64,000 nt of DNA from Polaromonas sp. (lineage in GTDB: Bacteria > Pseudomonadota > Gammaproteobacteria > Burkholderiales > Burkholderiaceae_C): NCBI GenBank assembly GCA_030654695.1, contig JAURWY010000011.1, positions 62,001-126,000 on the forward strand, given 5' to 3'. Position 1 is the first letter of the stretch. Each line of letters begins with the position of its first letter. Below the pieces are notes generated by a model, which was not told the origin of the DNA, ran no database searches, and saw only the letters and a program-made list of their open reading frames with translations. The position numbers and the translations under genes were made by a program. Shown piece after piece: positions 17,409 to 25,867 of the stretch.

Positions 17409-18653
17409 ATGTCGAACCCAACCCGCAACTACGCCATCGTCACGGCGGCCTACTGGGGCTTCACGCTCACAGACGGCGCGCTGCGCATGTTGGTGCTGAT
17501 GCATTTTTACCGACTCGGTTATTCGCCCTTCACGCTGGCCTTGTTGTTTTTGCTGTACGAAGCGGCGGGCGTGGCGGCCAACTTGGTCGGCGGCTGGCTG
17601 GCCACGCGTTACGGCATTGCGCGCATGTTGGCGGTCGGTTTGAGCACACAAATCATCGGGTTTTTATTGCTGTCGATGCTCAACCCGGCCTGGACAGCGG
17701 CGATGTCCGTCGCTTGGGTGGTGGTCGCGCAAGGCATATGCGGCGTTGCCAAAGACCTGACCAAGACGGCCAGCAAGTCAGCCATCAAGGTCACAGCAGA
17801 CCAAGCCAAAGATCAAGGCTCCGGCCAGTTGTTCAAATGGGTGGCTTGGTTCACCGGCAGCAAAAACGCCATGAAAGGCGTGGGCTTTTTCCTCGGCGGT
17901 CTGCTGCTGGACTCGCTCGGTTTCAGCGGCGCGCTGTGGGCCATGGCGGCACTACTGGCCTTGGTGCTGGTTGGTGTGCTGATGTATGTGCCACGCCTGA
18001 TGGGTAAGAACAAAGCCTCTAAATCGGCCAAGGAATTGTTTGCCAAAAGCCAAGCCATCAACTTGCTGGCGGCGGCACGAGTCGTGCTGTTTGGCGCACG
18101 CGACGTTTGGTTCGTGGTCGGTGTGCCGGTGTTTTTGTACGCCTCAGGCTGGACCTTCACGATGGTCGGTGGATTCTTGGCGCTCTGGACCATCGGCTAC
18201 GGACTGGTTCAAGCCTTGGCACCGCAGATCGTCAAGCGCAGTGTCGACGGACTCAGCCATGAAGTGCCCGCCGCCCGCACCTGGTCAGCCATCTTGGCGG
18301 TGGTGCCGATCCTGCTGGCCATCGCCGTTTATCTGCAAGTTCCAAATCTGGAATGGGTTGTCGTCGGCGGACTGGGTTTGTTCGGCGTCGCCTTCGCGGT
18401 TAATTCGTCCGTGCACTCGTACCTGATATTGGCGTATGCCGGCAGTGAAAAAGCCGCTGAAGACGTCGGCTTTTATTACGCCGCCAATGCACTGGGGCGT
18501 TTTTGCGGCACCTTGCTGTCGGGGCTTTTGTATTTGTGGGGCGGCCTGCTTTACCCACTCATCGCCTCAGCGCTCATGCTCGTCATTTGCTGGCTGGTGA
18601 CGCTGGCCTTGCAAACGACCTTGAACCCAGCGACGTCGCCAGACAGGCACTGA
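17409..18653 (+). CDS. arsJ: Organoarsenical efflux MFS transporter ArsJ
   Basis: 414 residues from the ATG at 17409; the frame is open further upstream, but that part only overlaps GAPDH. It has about twelve membrane segments, starting RNYAIVTAAYWGFTLTDGALRMLVL and continuing LALLFLLYEAAGVAANLVGGWLA, the characteristic ArsJ N-terminus. The central loop is rich in lysine (GKNKASKSAKE). It exports 1-arseno-3-phosphoglycerate, which falls apart to arsenate outside. Coupling to the GAPDH gene (5 bp) is diagnostic of the pair. Confidence 0.92.
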   Translation: MSNPTRNYAIVTAAYWGFTLTDGALRMLVLMHFYRLGYSPFTLALLFLLYEAAGVAANLVGGWLATRYGIARMLAVGLSTQIIGFLLLSMLNPAWTAAMSVAWVVVAQGICGVAKDLTKTASKSAIKVTADQAKDQGSGQLFKWVAWFTGSKNAMKGVGFFLGGLLLDSLGFSGALWAMAALLALVLVGVLMYVPRLMGKNKASKSAKELFAKSQAINLLAAARVVLFGARDVWFVVGVPVFLYASGWTFTMVGGFLALWTIGYGLVQALAPQIVKRSVDGLSHEVPAARTWSAILAVVPILLAIAVYLQVPNLEWVVVGGLGLFGVAFAVNSSVHSYLILAYAGSEKAAEDVGFYYAANALGRFCGTLLSGLLYLWGGLLYPLIASALMLVICWLVTLALQTTLNPATSPDRH

Positions 18654-18704
18654 TGCGGATCCGCAAAGGCCCTTTCCCCGCTTCTAACTGACGAAAGGTT
18701 TTCA

Positions 18705-19205
18705 ATGACAACACCCATCTTCAATGTTCTGTTCATCTGCACCGCCAATTCGGCACGCAGCATCATGGCCGAGGCCATCATGAACCAACAAAGCGACGGC
18801 CTATTTCGCGCCTTCAGCGCTGGCAGCCATCCAGCCGGCCAACTGAGCCAAGAAGCCGTCGATCTACTGCAACGCCATCAGTTCGACACTGCCACCTTGC
18901 ACAGCAAAAACTGGCGTGAGTTTGCTGGTGCAGACGCACCAAAAATGGATTTTGTGTTGACGGTGTGCGACAAGGCAGCGGGTGAAGTTTGTCCCGTTTG
19001 GCCCGGCCAGCCCATCTCGGCACATTGGGGTGTCGAAGACCCAGTGGCAGTGCAAGGCGATGAAGCACACAAACGCAAAGCCTTCAGCGATGCTTTCTTG
19101 ACGCTGCAACGCCGCATCGCTCTCCTGGTCAATCTGCCGATCGAAAAATTAGACAAACTGTCCTTGCAAAACGAGCTCAACAGAATTGGGACTGAACACA
19201 GCTGA
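18705..19205 (+). CDS. arsC: Arsenate reductase ArsC (low-molecular-weight phosphatase fold)
   Basis: 166 residues. The P-loop CTANSARS has its nucleophile at Cys12. The second and third redox cysteines are Cys88 and Cys96 in VCDKAAGEVCPVWPG, the arrangement of thioredoxin-linked ArsC enzymes. It reduces arsenate to arsenite in the cytoplasm. It follows arsJ by about 50 bp, with a 12-bp perfect palindrome (18654-18665) between them. The matching arsenite pump (Acr3) is not here but at 27.0 kb, so the arsenic genes are split in two blocks. Confidence 0.92.
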   Translation: MTTPIFNVLFICTANSARSIMAEAIMNQQSDGLFRAFSAGSHPAGQLSQEAVDLLQRHQFDTATLHSKNWREFAGADAPKMDFVLTVCDKAAGEVCPVWPGQPISAHWGVEDPVAVQGDEAHKRKAFSDAFLTLQRRIALLVNLPIEKLDKLSLQNELNRIGTEHS

Positions 19206-19224
19206 TGTGTATGTCAAAGCATTC

Positions 19225-19845
19225 ATGACCGTTCGCTCTCAAACCCTGCAAGAAGAACTCGCCAACAGCGTGAGTCATGGTGCGGCATTGCTGGTGGCCA
19301 TCGTGGCCGTGCCGTTTCTGATGTTTGCGGCCAGCCGACCGGTCGGCGCGTTGGTCTTTGCGTTGACGATGGTGTTTCTGTATTTCACCTCGACGCTCTA
19401 CCATGCACTCCCTGAGGGTCGGGCCAAGACTGTTTTTTTGAAACTGGACCACGGCGCCATCTACTTTTTCATCGCCGGCAGTTACACGCCTTTTGCGCTT
19501 GGCGCGATAGATGGTTCGCGCGACTGGTTGATGCTCGGGCTGGTCTGGGCGATGGCGTTGACAGGCGCCACGCTAAAGGTCATTGATCTCTTGGAAACGC
19601 CCTGGTTGTCCACCGGACTTTACTTGGCTATGGGGTGGTTGGTGCTGGTGGCGGCAGTGCCGATTGTTGAGCGGGTGTCTCTCCCGGTCTTCAACCTGCT
19701 GGTCGGTGGCGGGCTGGCCTACACCGTCGGCGTTGTCTTTTTTGCACTCGATTCCAAACTGCGCTACGCGCACACTGTCTGGCACGGCTTTGTTGCCGCG
19801 GGCACCGGCTGTCATTATTTTGCCGTGATGGGTTATGTCGCTTGA
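19225..19845 (+). CDS. Hemolysin III family membrane protein (PAQR/YqfA-like)
   Basis: 206 residues from the ATG at 19225; an upstream in-frame TTG at 19186 would overlap arsC. It has seven predicted membrane segments. Family markers are NSVSHGAALL near the N-terminus, YFTSTLYHALP near 60, LDHGAIYFFIAGSYTPF near 82-98 and the late HTVWHGFVAAGTGCHYFAV, giving the conserved His and Asp residues of the Hly-III/PAQR fold. The physiological role of bacterial members is poorly known; hydrolase activity on lipids such as ceramides is known for eukaryotic relatives. It lies between arsC and ppx with no evident separate promoter. Confidence 0.85.
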   Translation: MTVRSQTLQEELANSVSHGAALLVAIVAVPFLMFAASRPVGALVFALTMVFLYFTSTLYHALPEGRAKTVFLKLDHGAIYFFIAGSYTPFALGAIDGSRDWLMLGLVWAMALTGATLKVIDLLETPWLSTGLYLAMGWLVLVAAVPIVERVSLPVFNLLVGGGLAYTVGVVFFALDSKLRYAHTVWHGFVAAGTGCHYFAVMGYVA

Positions 19846-19883
19846 CGGGTGCTATGCTCGCCCGCACTAACGACTAGAAGATT

Positions 19884-21371
19884 ATGCAAAATGGAACGCG
19901 ACTTGCGGCTGTGGACTTGGGGTCCAACAGCTTTCGACTGGAAATTGGCCGCTTTGATGACGGTCAGATTCACCACACTGAATACCTCAAAGAAACCGTC
20001 CGCCAAGGCAACGGCCTAGACGCCAACCGAAACCTGACACCCGAAGCCATGCAACGCGGCTGGGAGTGTCTGGCACGTTTTGGTGAACGCCTCGCGGGTT
20101 TCAAAAAAAATCAGGTTCGCGCCGTTGCCACCCAAACACTGCGGGAAGCCAACAACCGCGATGAATTTCTCAGCCGTGCGCATCAAATTTTGGGCTTCCC
20201 CATTGACGTGATCGCTGGGCGCGAAGAAGCCCGGCTGATTTACCAAGGCGTCGCCCATCTGTTGCCGCAATCGACAGAGCGTCGGCTGGTGATTGACATC
20301 GGCGGTCGCTCTACTGAGATGATTTTGGGCTGCGGGCTAGAGGCCAAAAGCATGGAGTCTTGGCGCGTCGGTAGCGTTGCTTGGTCCATGAAATATTTTC
20401 CCGATGGTTTGCTCAGCGCGCGTGCTTTCAACAGCGCAGAGATTGCAGCCAAAGCCGTTTTAGACGAAGCCATACAAACCTTTGGCAGCCCGCAGTGGGA
20501 CACCGCCTATGGCTCCTCCGGCACTGTCGGTGCTGTCAGCGACGTCCTCACAGCCGCTGGATGGCCGGCTGACGTCGTCACCCGTGATGGGCTCGACTGG
20601 CTGCTGGAGCGGTTGATCAAAGCCCAAACAGCAGACCGCTTGAAAATGGAAGGCCTGAAGGATGATCGCCGCGCAGTCATTGGCGGCGGCGTCAGTGTGT
20701 TGCGGGCTATCTTTGACTTGCTCGACATCGACACCCTGCACACCGCTCAAGGCGCTTTGCGCCACGGCGCGCTGTATGACCTGCTGGACCGCGAGGAAAC
20801 ACAAACCGACTTGCGGTCACGCACGGTGCGTGGGCTGACCCGCAAGTTTCATGTGGATTTGGCCCATGCCGAGCGGGTCAGCCGGATAGCTTCTTCTTTG
20901 TTGGCCATGACACATCAGGGGTCAGTTGAAGAGCTTGAGCGTTACCAACAAAAAATCGATTGGGCGGCCCAGCTGCACGAAATTGGGAGCCACATTTCAC
21001 ACAACGAACCGCATAAACACGGCGCCTATATTTTGCACAATGCCGATGCGCCAGGCTTTGCTTTGCCCGAATTGCATCGGCTCAGCCTGTTGGTGCTGGG
21101 CCACCGCGGCAAACTCCGCAAACTCGACGCAGACTTCAACGACAGTGTTTTTGTGCAACAACTCCTTGCTTTGCGCTTGGCCGTTATTTTTTGCCACGCA
21201 AGGCGTGAGCCAGACCTGAAGGGCTTACGGCTGACACTGGACGGTACTCAGTTCTCGCTGCTGTGCAGAACGGGGTGGGCTGAAGCTTTTCCACAGTCAG
21301 CCTATCTGTTGCGGGAAGAGGTATTGGCTTGGGAAAAAACGCTTTGCACTTTGACGCTTAAAGACGCTTAA
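19884..21371 (+). CDS. ppx: Exopolyphosphatase (Ppx/GppA family)
   Basis: 495 residues. ASKHA-fold motifs are present: AAVDLGSNSFRLEIG at 8-22, REEARLIYQGVAH near 112, and VIDIGGRSTEMILG near 137-150. The latter reads GGRSTE where GGGSTE is usual. The C-terminal half resembles the HD-like helical domain (HEIGSHISHNEPHKHGAYI). It trims phosphate from polyphosphate chains or converts pppGpp to ppGpp. It is followed by a Lys-rich protein gene and then the oppositely oriented sixA-ppk, so the polyphosphate makers and breakers face each other. Confidence 0.9.
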   Translation: MQNGTRLAAVDLGSNSFRLEIGRFDDGQIHHTEYLKETVRQGNGLDANRNLTPEAMQRGWECLARFGERLAGFKKNQVRAVATQTLREANNRDEFLSRAHQILGFPIDVIAGREEARLIYQGVAHLLPQSTERRLVIDIGGRSTEMILGCGLEAKSMESWRVGSVAWSMKYFPDGLLSARAFNSAEIAAKAVLDEAIQTFGSPQWDTAYGSSGTVGAVSDVLTAAGWPADVVTRDGLDWLLERLIKAQTADRLKMEGLKDDRRAVIGGGVSVLRAIFDLLDIDTLHTAQGALRHGALYDLLDREETQTDLRSRTVRGLTRKFHVDLAHAERVSRIASSLLAMTHQGSVEELERYQQKIDWAAQLHEIGSHISHNEPHKHGAYILHNADAPGFALPELHRLSLLVLGHRGKLRKLDADFNDSVFVQQLLALRLAVIFCHARREPDLKGLRLTLDGTQFSLLCRTGWAEAFPQSAYLLREEVLAWEKTLCTLTLKDA

Positions 21372-21466
21372 AGGCGTCTGGTGGGGGGGTCTTGCCAAGA
21401 CAGATTTAAACCATGTAAACTGTATAAATCGTTCATACTCTTTATTCACTTGCAAAGGATCATCTC

Positions 21467-21904
21467 ATGTCTACCCTCAAAAAGTCCCCTACCGTTTCAG
21501 TCAAAGCTTCTACCAAAGTGGTCGCCAAGCCAGCTGCACCTGTCACCGCCAAGCGCGTCACCAGCAAAGCGCTGCCTAAAAAACCGGCTGCAGCCCCAGC
21601 CAAACCAGTGACTCGCGCGGTTCCACCTAAGCCAACGACCAAAGTGAGCGTAGCCAAAGAAGTCAAAGTCGAAAAAGTTAAAAAGCCAAAGTTGATGCGT
21701 GACAGCTTCACCATTCCAAAAGCTGAATACGTGGTGATCGAAGCCTTGAAAGAGCGCGCTGGCAAACTAGCCCGTGCTGCCAAAAAGAGTGAGTTGTTGC
21801 GCGCTGGCATCAAGGCCTTGGCCGCCATGTCAGATGCTAATTTCTTGTTGGCCCTGAATGCAGTGCCAACCATCAAGACCGGCCGCCCGTCGACGGCAAG
21901 CTAA
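21467..21904 (+). CDS. Lys/Ala/Pro-rich histone-like protein with conserved C-terminal domain
   Basis: 145 residues. Residues 1-73 are a low-complexity tail rich in Lys, Ala, Pro, Val and Thr (repeats such as AKPAAP, KKPAAAPAKP), like histone H1 or AlgP. Residues 75-145 look folded, with DSFTIPKAEYVVIEALKERA and KKSELLRAGIKALA suggesting a small helical domain of ribbon-helix-helix type. It has its own AT-rich leader (21372-21466) and lies between ppx and sixA-ppk. I do not know a proven function. A basic protein between polyphosphate genes could bind nucleic acid or polyphosphate; that is inference. It overlaps sixA tail to tail by 4 bp. Confidence 0.8.
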   Translation: MSTLKKSPTVSVKASTKVVAKPAAPVTAKRVTSKALPKKPAAAPAKPVTRAVPPKPTTKVSVAKEVKVEKVKKPKLMRDSFTIPKAEYVVIEALKERAGKLARAAKKSELLRAGIKALAAMSDANFLLALNAVPTIKTGRPSTAS

Positions 21905-22395
21905 ACAAATTCGGGCGATTGCACCGTCACCACGACGGTCTGAATTTTTCCATCGCGCTCCCGGCTGCGCAGCCACCAAATGGCACCCTTGCGAAAAGAG
22001 AGTTCATCACCATCCACACCGAGCAGACGCGTCACAACGTGTCCGAGTGTGGGTTGGTGACCGACCACCAACACCGGCAGCTTGGCCAAGGGCCACTGCA
22101 CCAAAGTCAATAAATCGTCAACCGAAGCCCAAGGCGCCAGTTCTGGACAGGTCTTGTACTTGCGCCCTAGCGGCACCACCGTTTGTTCACACCGCATGGC
22201 TGGGCTGACCAGGATCCTAGCGCTGTTCGTCAGGGTGCGGTCAACCCACTTGGCCATGCGGCTGGCTTGCTTGTGACCCCGCGCCGACAGACAGCGGTGC
22301 AGATCGGCGTCCGCCACACTGAGCGGTCCTGCTGAGGACGGGCCAAAGTCAGGCCCGTCTTCTGCGTCGGCGTGTCTCCAAAGGATTAAGTCCAT
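21901..22395 (-). CDS. sixA: Phosphohistidine phosphatase SixA
   Basis: 164 residues of the histidine phosphatase superfamily. The phosphate-binding RHG-type motif is at the very start (LILWRHADAE, His8), and the second catalytic His lies in VVGHQPTLGHV. Regions LVSPAMRCEQTV and LSARGHKQASRMA are typical of SixA. It removes phosphate from phosphohistidine, for example on relay proteins. It starts only 3 bp after the ppk stop, so it is cotranscribed with ppk behind the Pho box at 24693-24720. Confidence 0.9.
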   Translation of the reverse strand: MDLILWRHADAEDGPDFGPSSAGPLSVADADLHRCLSARGHKQASRMAKWVDRTLTNSARILVSPAMRCEQTVVPLGRKYKTCPELAPWASVDDLLTLVQWPLAKLPVLVVGHQPTLGHVVTRLLGVDGDELSFRKGAIWWLRSRERDGKIQTVVVTVQSPEFV

Positions 22396-22398
22396 GGC

Positions 22399-24606
22399 TT
22401 ATTTGCTCACGACTGACTTCACGGTTTTGACAGATTTAACGAGCTTGCTGCTCTTGACGCCTTTGGACGCAGTGGACTTGGTGCGAGGCTGAGAAATCTT
22501 CACGGTCACCAACTTGGGTTCTGCCGAGTAACGCGCCATGAGCGCTGCTTGCGCACTCTGTTTTCGGCTGCGCGGCAGCAACGCAGTGCGCTTGTACGTT
22601 CCGTCTGGCAACAAGTCCCAGGCGTCTTGGGTGTCATGCAGATAAGCCACCAAACATTCGTCGATGATGCGCTGACGAATCACCAAGTCAGTCACCGGCC
22701 AAGCCAGTTCAATACGACCAAACATGTTGCGGTTCATCCAGTCCGCACTGGACAAATACAGTGACTCTTCTTCGCCAGCACGGAAATAAAAGACCCGCGT
22801 GTGCTCCAAGAAGCGACCGATCACGGAGCGGACCCGTATATTCTCGGTGAGGCCAGGCACCTGTGCCGGCAACATGCAGGCACCACGCACGATCAGGTCA
22901 ATCTTGACGCCCTGCTGACCGGCCTTGATCAGTGCGCGCATCAGACCTTCGTCGGTGAGCGCATTCATTTTGGCGATCAAGCGACTGTCCTTGCCACTGG
23001 CGGCCGCAGTGCCCAAAGCCTCGATCATCTCAACCATTTTGTGATGCAGCTGCAGCGGCGCCAACACCAACTGCCGCAACTTCGGCAAACGACTTTGACT
23101 GGCCAAATGGAAGAAAATATTTTCAACATCCAGCGTCAACAGCGGGTTAGCCGTGAGGTAACTCACATCGGTGTAAAGCCGTGCTGTTTTAGGGTTGTAG
23201 TTGCCGGTTGACAGATGCGCATAACGCTTGAGTTGCTTACCTTCACGGCGCGTCACCAGCAACATCTTGGCATGTGTTTTCAGGCCGACAACCCCGTAAA
23301 GCACTTGCGCACCAATCGACTCCAACATCTCCGCCCAATTGATGTTGGCTTCTTCGTCAAAGCGAGCTTTCAGCTCAACCACCACAGTGACTTCTTTGCC
23401 ACGCCGAACCGCCTCGCGCAACAAGACCATGAGTTCTGAGTCTGTGCCGGTGCGGTAAATGGTCTGCTTGATCGCCAACACCTGCGGATCGTTGACGGCC
23501 TCACGCAGAAACGCCAGCACACCGTCAAAACTTTCAAACGGCTGATGGATGCAGACATCACCTTGCTTGATTTTTTCAAACAAAGATTCAGAGGCGATCA
23601 ACTGCTGCGGAAACGAGGCTTTGTAGGGCTTGAAAAGAAGATCAGGCTTATTGATCAGGTCGACCATCTGCGTTAAACGCACCAGATTCACCGGCCCATT
23701 GACGCGGTAAATGGCCTCTAACGGCAACTGAAACTGTTGCTGCAAAAAGTTCGACAAGTGTTCAGAGCAGCCCGAAGAAATTTCCAGGCGGACGGCCTGT
23801 CCATAGTGGCGCTGCTCCAAACCGGCGCGCAGGGCGGTGCGCAAGTTCAATACATCTTCTTCATCGACCGCCAGGTCTGAATGCCGGGTCACCCGAAACT
23901 GCGAAAACTGCTGCACATCCCGACCTGGAAATAAATCGGCAATATGGGCGCGGACCACACTGGACAAAGACACAAAAAGAGACTTTCCATCCCCATTTTT
24001 GGAAGGTATCTGAATCACACGCGGCAGGACCCGCGGCACCTTGACGATGGCAATCTCGTTTTCTCGACCAAAGGCATCTTTGCCCCCCAATCGAACAATG
24101 AAGTTGAGCGACTTGTTGGCCACCATGGGAAACGGGTGCGACGGGTCTAGGCCGACCGGTATCAGCAAGGGACGAACCTCGCGCAAAAAATAGGCTTTAA
24201 CCCAACGCCGCTGAGCCGTGTCGCGCTCGTTTTGCGACAACAGGTGAATCCCATGCCGCGCAAATTCTGGCATCAGCACTTCATCGAACAGCTTGTATTG
24301 GTGTGCCACGATGTCATGTGCACTGGCAGACAGGGCCCTGAAAACGTTTGCGGCTTCGGACTCACCGAGGCCCTGATGGGTCACCGCAGCAAGATGTGGT
24401 GCCGCACGTACTTCAAAAAATTCATCTAAATTGGACGAGACGATGCACAAGAAGCGCAGACGCTCGAGCAGCGGCACCTCTGGGCGGGTGGCCAAGTCAA
24501 GCACCCGCTCATTGAAGGCCAAGATGCTGCCGTCACGGTTCAGAAATTTGATGCTCAAGGCATCCTTATCATTCAGCACATCAGTGCGATCGCTTGAAAA
24601 AGACAT
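22399..24606 (-). CDS. ppk: Polyphosphate kinase Ppk1
   Basis: 735 residues, slightly longer than the usual 690. All four domains are visible. The N-terminal FLNRDGSILAFNERVL and LRFLCIVSSNLDEFFEVR come first. The catalytic phospholipase-D-like half has THAKMLLVTRREGKQLKRYAHLSTGNYNPKTARLYTD, carrying the autophosphorylated His and the ATP-site Tyr/Asn region, and the second His lies in FLEHTRVFYF. The last 35 residues form a Lys/Ser/Val-rich tail absent from most homologues and similar in composition to the neighbouring histone-like protein. It polymerises ATP phosphate to polyphosphate. A three-repeat Pho box is upstream and sixA follows directly. Confidence 0.96.
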   Translation of the reverse strand: MSFSSDRTDVLNDKDALSIKFLNRDGSILAFNERVLDLATRPEVPLLERLRFLCIVSSNLDEFFEVRAAPHLAAVTHQGLGESEAANVFRALSASAHDIVAHQYKLFDEVLMPEFARHGIHLLSQNERDTAQRRWVKAYFLREVRPLLIPVGLDPSHPFPMVANKSLNFIVRLGGKDAFGRENEIAIVKVPRVLPRVIQIPSKNGDGKSLFVSLSSVVRAHIADLFPGRDVQQFSQFRVTRHSDLAVDEEDVLNLRTALRAGLEQRHYGQAVRLEISSGCSEHLSNFLQQQFQLPLEAIYRVNGPVNLVRLTQMVDLINKPDLLFKPYKASFPQQLIASESLFEKIKQGDVCIHQPFESFDGVLAFLREAVNDPQVLAIKQTIYRTGTDSELMVLLREAVRRGKEVTVVVELKARFDEEANINWAEMLESIGAQVLYGVVGLKTHAKMLLVTRREGKQLKRYAHLSTGNYNPKTARLYTDVSYLTANPLLTLDVENIFFHLASQSRLPKLRQLVLAPLQLHHKMVEMIEALGTAAASGKDSRLIAKMNALTDEGLMRALIKAGQQGVKIDLIVRGACMLPAQVPGLTENIRVRSVIGRFLEHTRVFYFRAGEEESLYLSSADWMNRNMFGRIELAWPVTDLVIRQRIIDECLVAYLHDTQDAWDLLPDGTYKRTALLPRSRKQSAQAALMARYSAEPKLVTVKISQPRTKSTASKGVKSSKLVKSVKTVKSVVSK

Positions 24607-24692
24607 AAGGGTAAGGCCTGTAAATTCGACATGAAGATCGAGATCAGGAACAAAGTCATTGCTGAGTTCGGTGGCTATTTTGGAATCGCTTC

Positions 24693-24720
24693 GTGACAGC
24701 CCTGTGACAACTCTGTGAAA
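24693..24720 (-). promoter_or_regulatory. Pho box upstream of ppk-sixA
   Basis: Minus-strand TTTCACA, TGTCACA and TGTCACG are spaced exactly 11 bp apart, the clearest PhoB-type array in the window. It starts 4 bp after the olsB stop and lies about 87 bp before the ppk ATG. Confidence 0.75.
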
Positions 24721-24724
24721 AATT

Positions 24725-25570
24725 TTAGTCAGCGACTGTTGCGAAGTGTTTGCGGTAACGCAAAGGTAAGTCTGAAATGCGCATCATCATGGGCAAATCA
24801 GCCGAGTTAAAGTCTGGGTCCCACGCGGGCGCACCCAACACCTTGGCACCCAATCGCAAGTAGCCTCTGATGAGCGCCGGCGGTGCCACCATCAGCGAAT
24901 TGTCCAACTGCTCAACCGGCAAGGCCAGACGCGGCGTGACATGCCAGTCAATGGCGGCCAGATGGGTTTCGCGAAGTTGCCGCCAGATGCTGGCTGCCGC
25001 GTGACCGCTGGGCGTGCCACTGTGCTGCATCGGAATACTGGCGCAACCGATCATGGTGTCGAGTTGGTTGCGCGCCATGAACTGCGCCAATGCGCCCCAC
25101 AAAGCCATGATGACCGCGCCTTGTCGGTGCTCTGCATGAACGCAACTACGGCCCAGCTCGACCATGCGACTGCGCAGCGAACGCAAGCGCGTGAGGTCAA
25201 ACTCAAGGTCGCTGTACGTGCTGCCAGCACGCTTGGCCTGGGTGGGTGTCAACGCACGATAGGTGCCGATGACCTCTTGCGTGACCTCGTCGCGCACCAG
25301 CAGGTGCTCGCAATAATCGTCGAACAAATCCATGTCATGGCCGGGTATCTTGCAGACCAACCGTGCGCCCATCTCCACCGCAAATACCTGGTACCTCAGA
25401 CGCTGGGCCTCTCGGACTTCGTCTTGGTGCCGGGCCCAGCTGACCTGAATTTTGGCGGGCGCAGGCCGGACATCCATGGCCGAAGGGATTGCTTGAGAGC
25501 TTCGATGAAGTAACCCCCGTGGCAACTCGATCGGCGACAGCGAAAACGTAGGATTGGGCAATTCTTTCAT
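24725..25570 (-). CDS. olsB: Ornithine-acyl-ACP N-acyltransferase OlsB-like (GNAT family)
   Basis: 281 residues. After about 40 variable residues the OlsB domain begins: VREAQRLRYQVFAVEMGA, then DDYCEHLLVRDEVTQEVIGTYRAL, VELGRSCVHAEHRQGAVIMALWGAL and MIGCASIPM. These are the hallmarks of the acyl-homoserine-lactone-synthase-like GNAT enzymes that acylate ornithine to lyso-ornithine lipid. The ATG at 25570 has an AGGAAG ribosome site. A four-repeat Pho-type array lies 249-288 bp upstream, beyond a small ORF. Ornithine lipids are phosphate-free and are made when phosphate is scarce. No olsA-like O-acyltransferase was seen in the window, so the second step must be encoded elsewhere. Confidence 0.85.
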   Translation of the reverse strand: MKELPNPTFSLSPIELPRGLLHRSSQAIPSAMDVRPAPAKIQVSWARHQDEVREAQRLRYQVFAVEMGARLVCKIPGHDMDLFDDYCEHLLVRDEVTQEVIGTYRALTPTQAKRAGSTYSDLEFDLTRLRSLRSRMVELGRSCVHAEHRQGAVIMALWGALAQFMARNQLDTMIGCASIPMQHSGTPSGHAAASIWRQLRETHLAAIDWHVTPRLALPVEQLDNSLMVAPPALIRGYLRLGAKVLGAPAWDPDFNSADLPMMMRISDLPLRYRKHFATVAD

Positions 25571-25579
25571 GTGAGCTTC

Positions 25580-25795
25580 CTAAATTGTGGTCGTGGAGGT
25601 CGCGAAATGGCGCGGAAACAAGGACACGCCTTCAAGCCAGGGCTTGGCACCCGGGACAAAATGCAGGCCACCCGGCCCGCTGGCCATCGCATGGGCGGTG
25701 CAGCGCAAAATGCGCAAGATGTTGGCTTGATATGAGCTCGAACAGTTCTGCTCGGCTGGTAGGTGCATCTGAACTTCTAAGGCATCGTTTTTCAT
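25580..25795 (-). CDS. Small ORF upstream of olsB, unknown
   Basis: 71 codons from an ATG at 25795, ending 9 bp before the olsB start. It contains a central ILRILRCTAHAMASGPGGLHFVPGAKPW stretch and no recognisable domain or signal peptide. Its ribosome site is weak. The placement between a four-repeat Pho array and olsB means it would be transcribed with olsB, either as a real small protein or as a leader. I do not recognise the family. Confidence 0.4.
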   Translation of the reverse strand: MKNDALEVQMHLPAEQNCSSSYQANILRILRCTAHAMASGPGGLHFVPGAKPWLEGVSLFPRHFATSTTTI

Positions 25796-25818
25796 GCCCT
25801 GAAGTTTGAAGTTTCAGC

Positions 25819-25858
25819 GTGACGTGTTCATGTCGAATTCATGACACTTCAGTGACGC
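25819..25858 (-). promoter_or_regulatory. Four-repeat Pho-box array upstream of the olsB unit
   Basis: Minus-strand 7-mers GCGTCAC, GTGTCAT, TCGACAT and ACGTCAC start exactly 11 bp apart. It lies between the arsH stop and the small ORF before olsB. Confidence 0.7.
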
Positions 25859-25867
25859 TTTTTCAAT

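Noticed and set aside
18654-18665. 12-bp perfect palindrome TGCGGATCCGCA between arsJ and arsC
   Set aside because: Perfectly symmetric but short and GC-rich, with no second copy in the window; could be chance or a weak hairpin, so not called as an operator.
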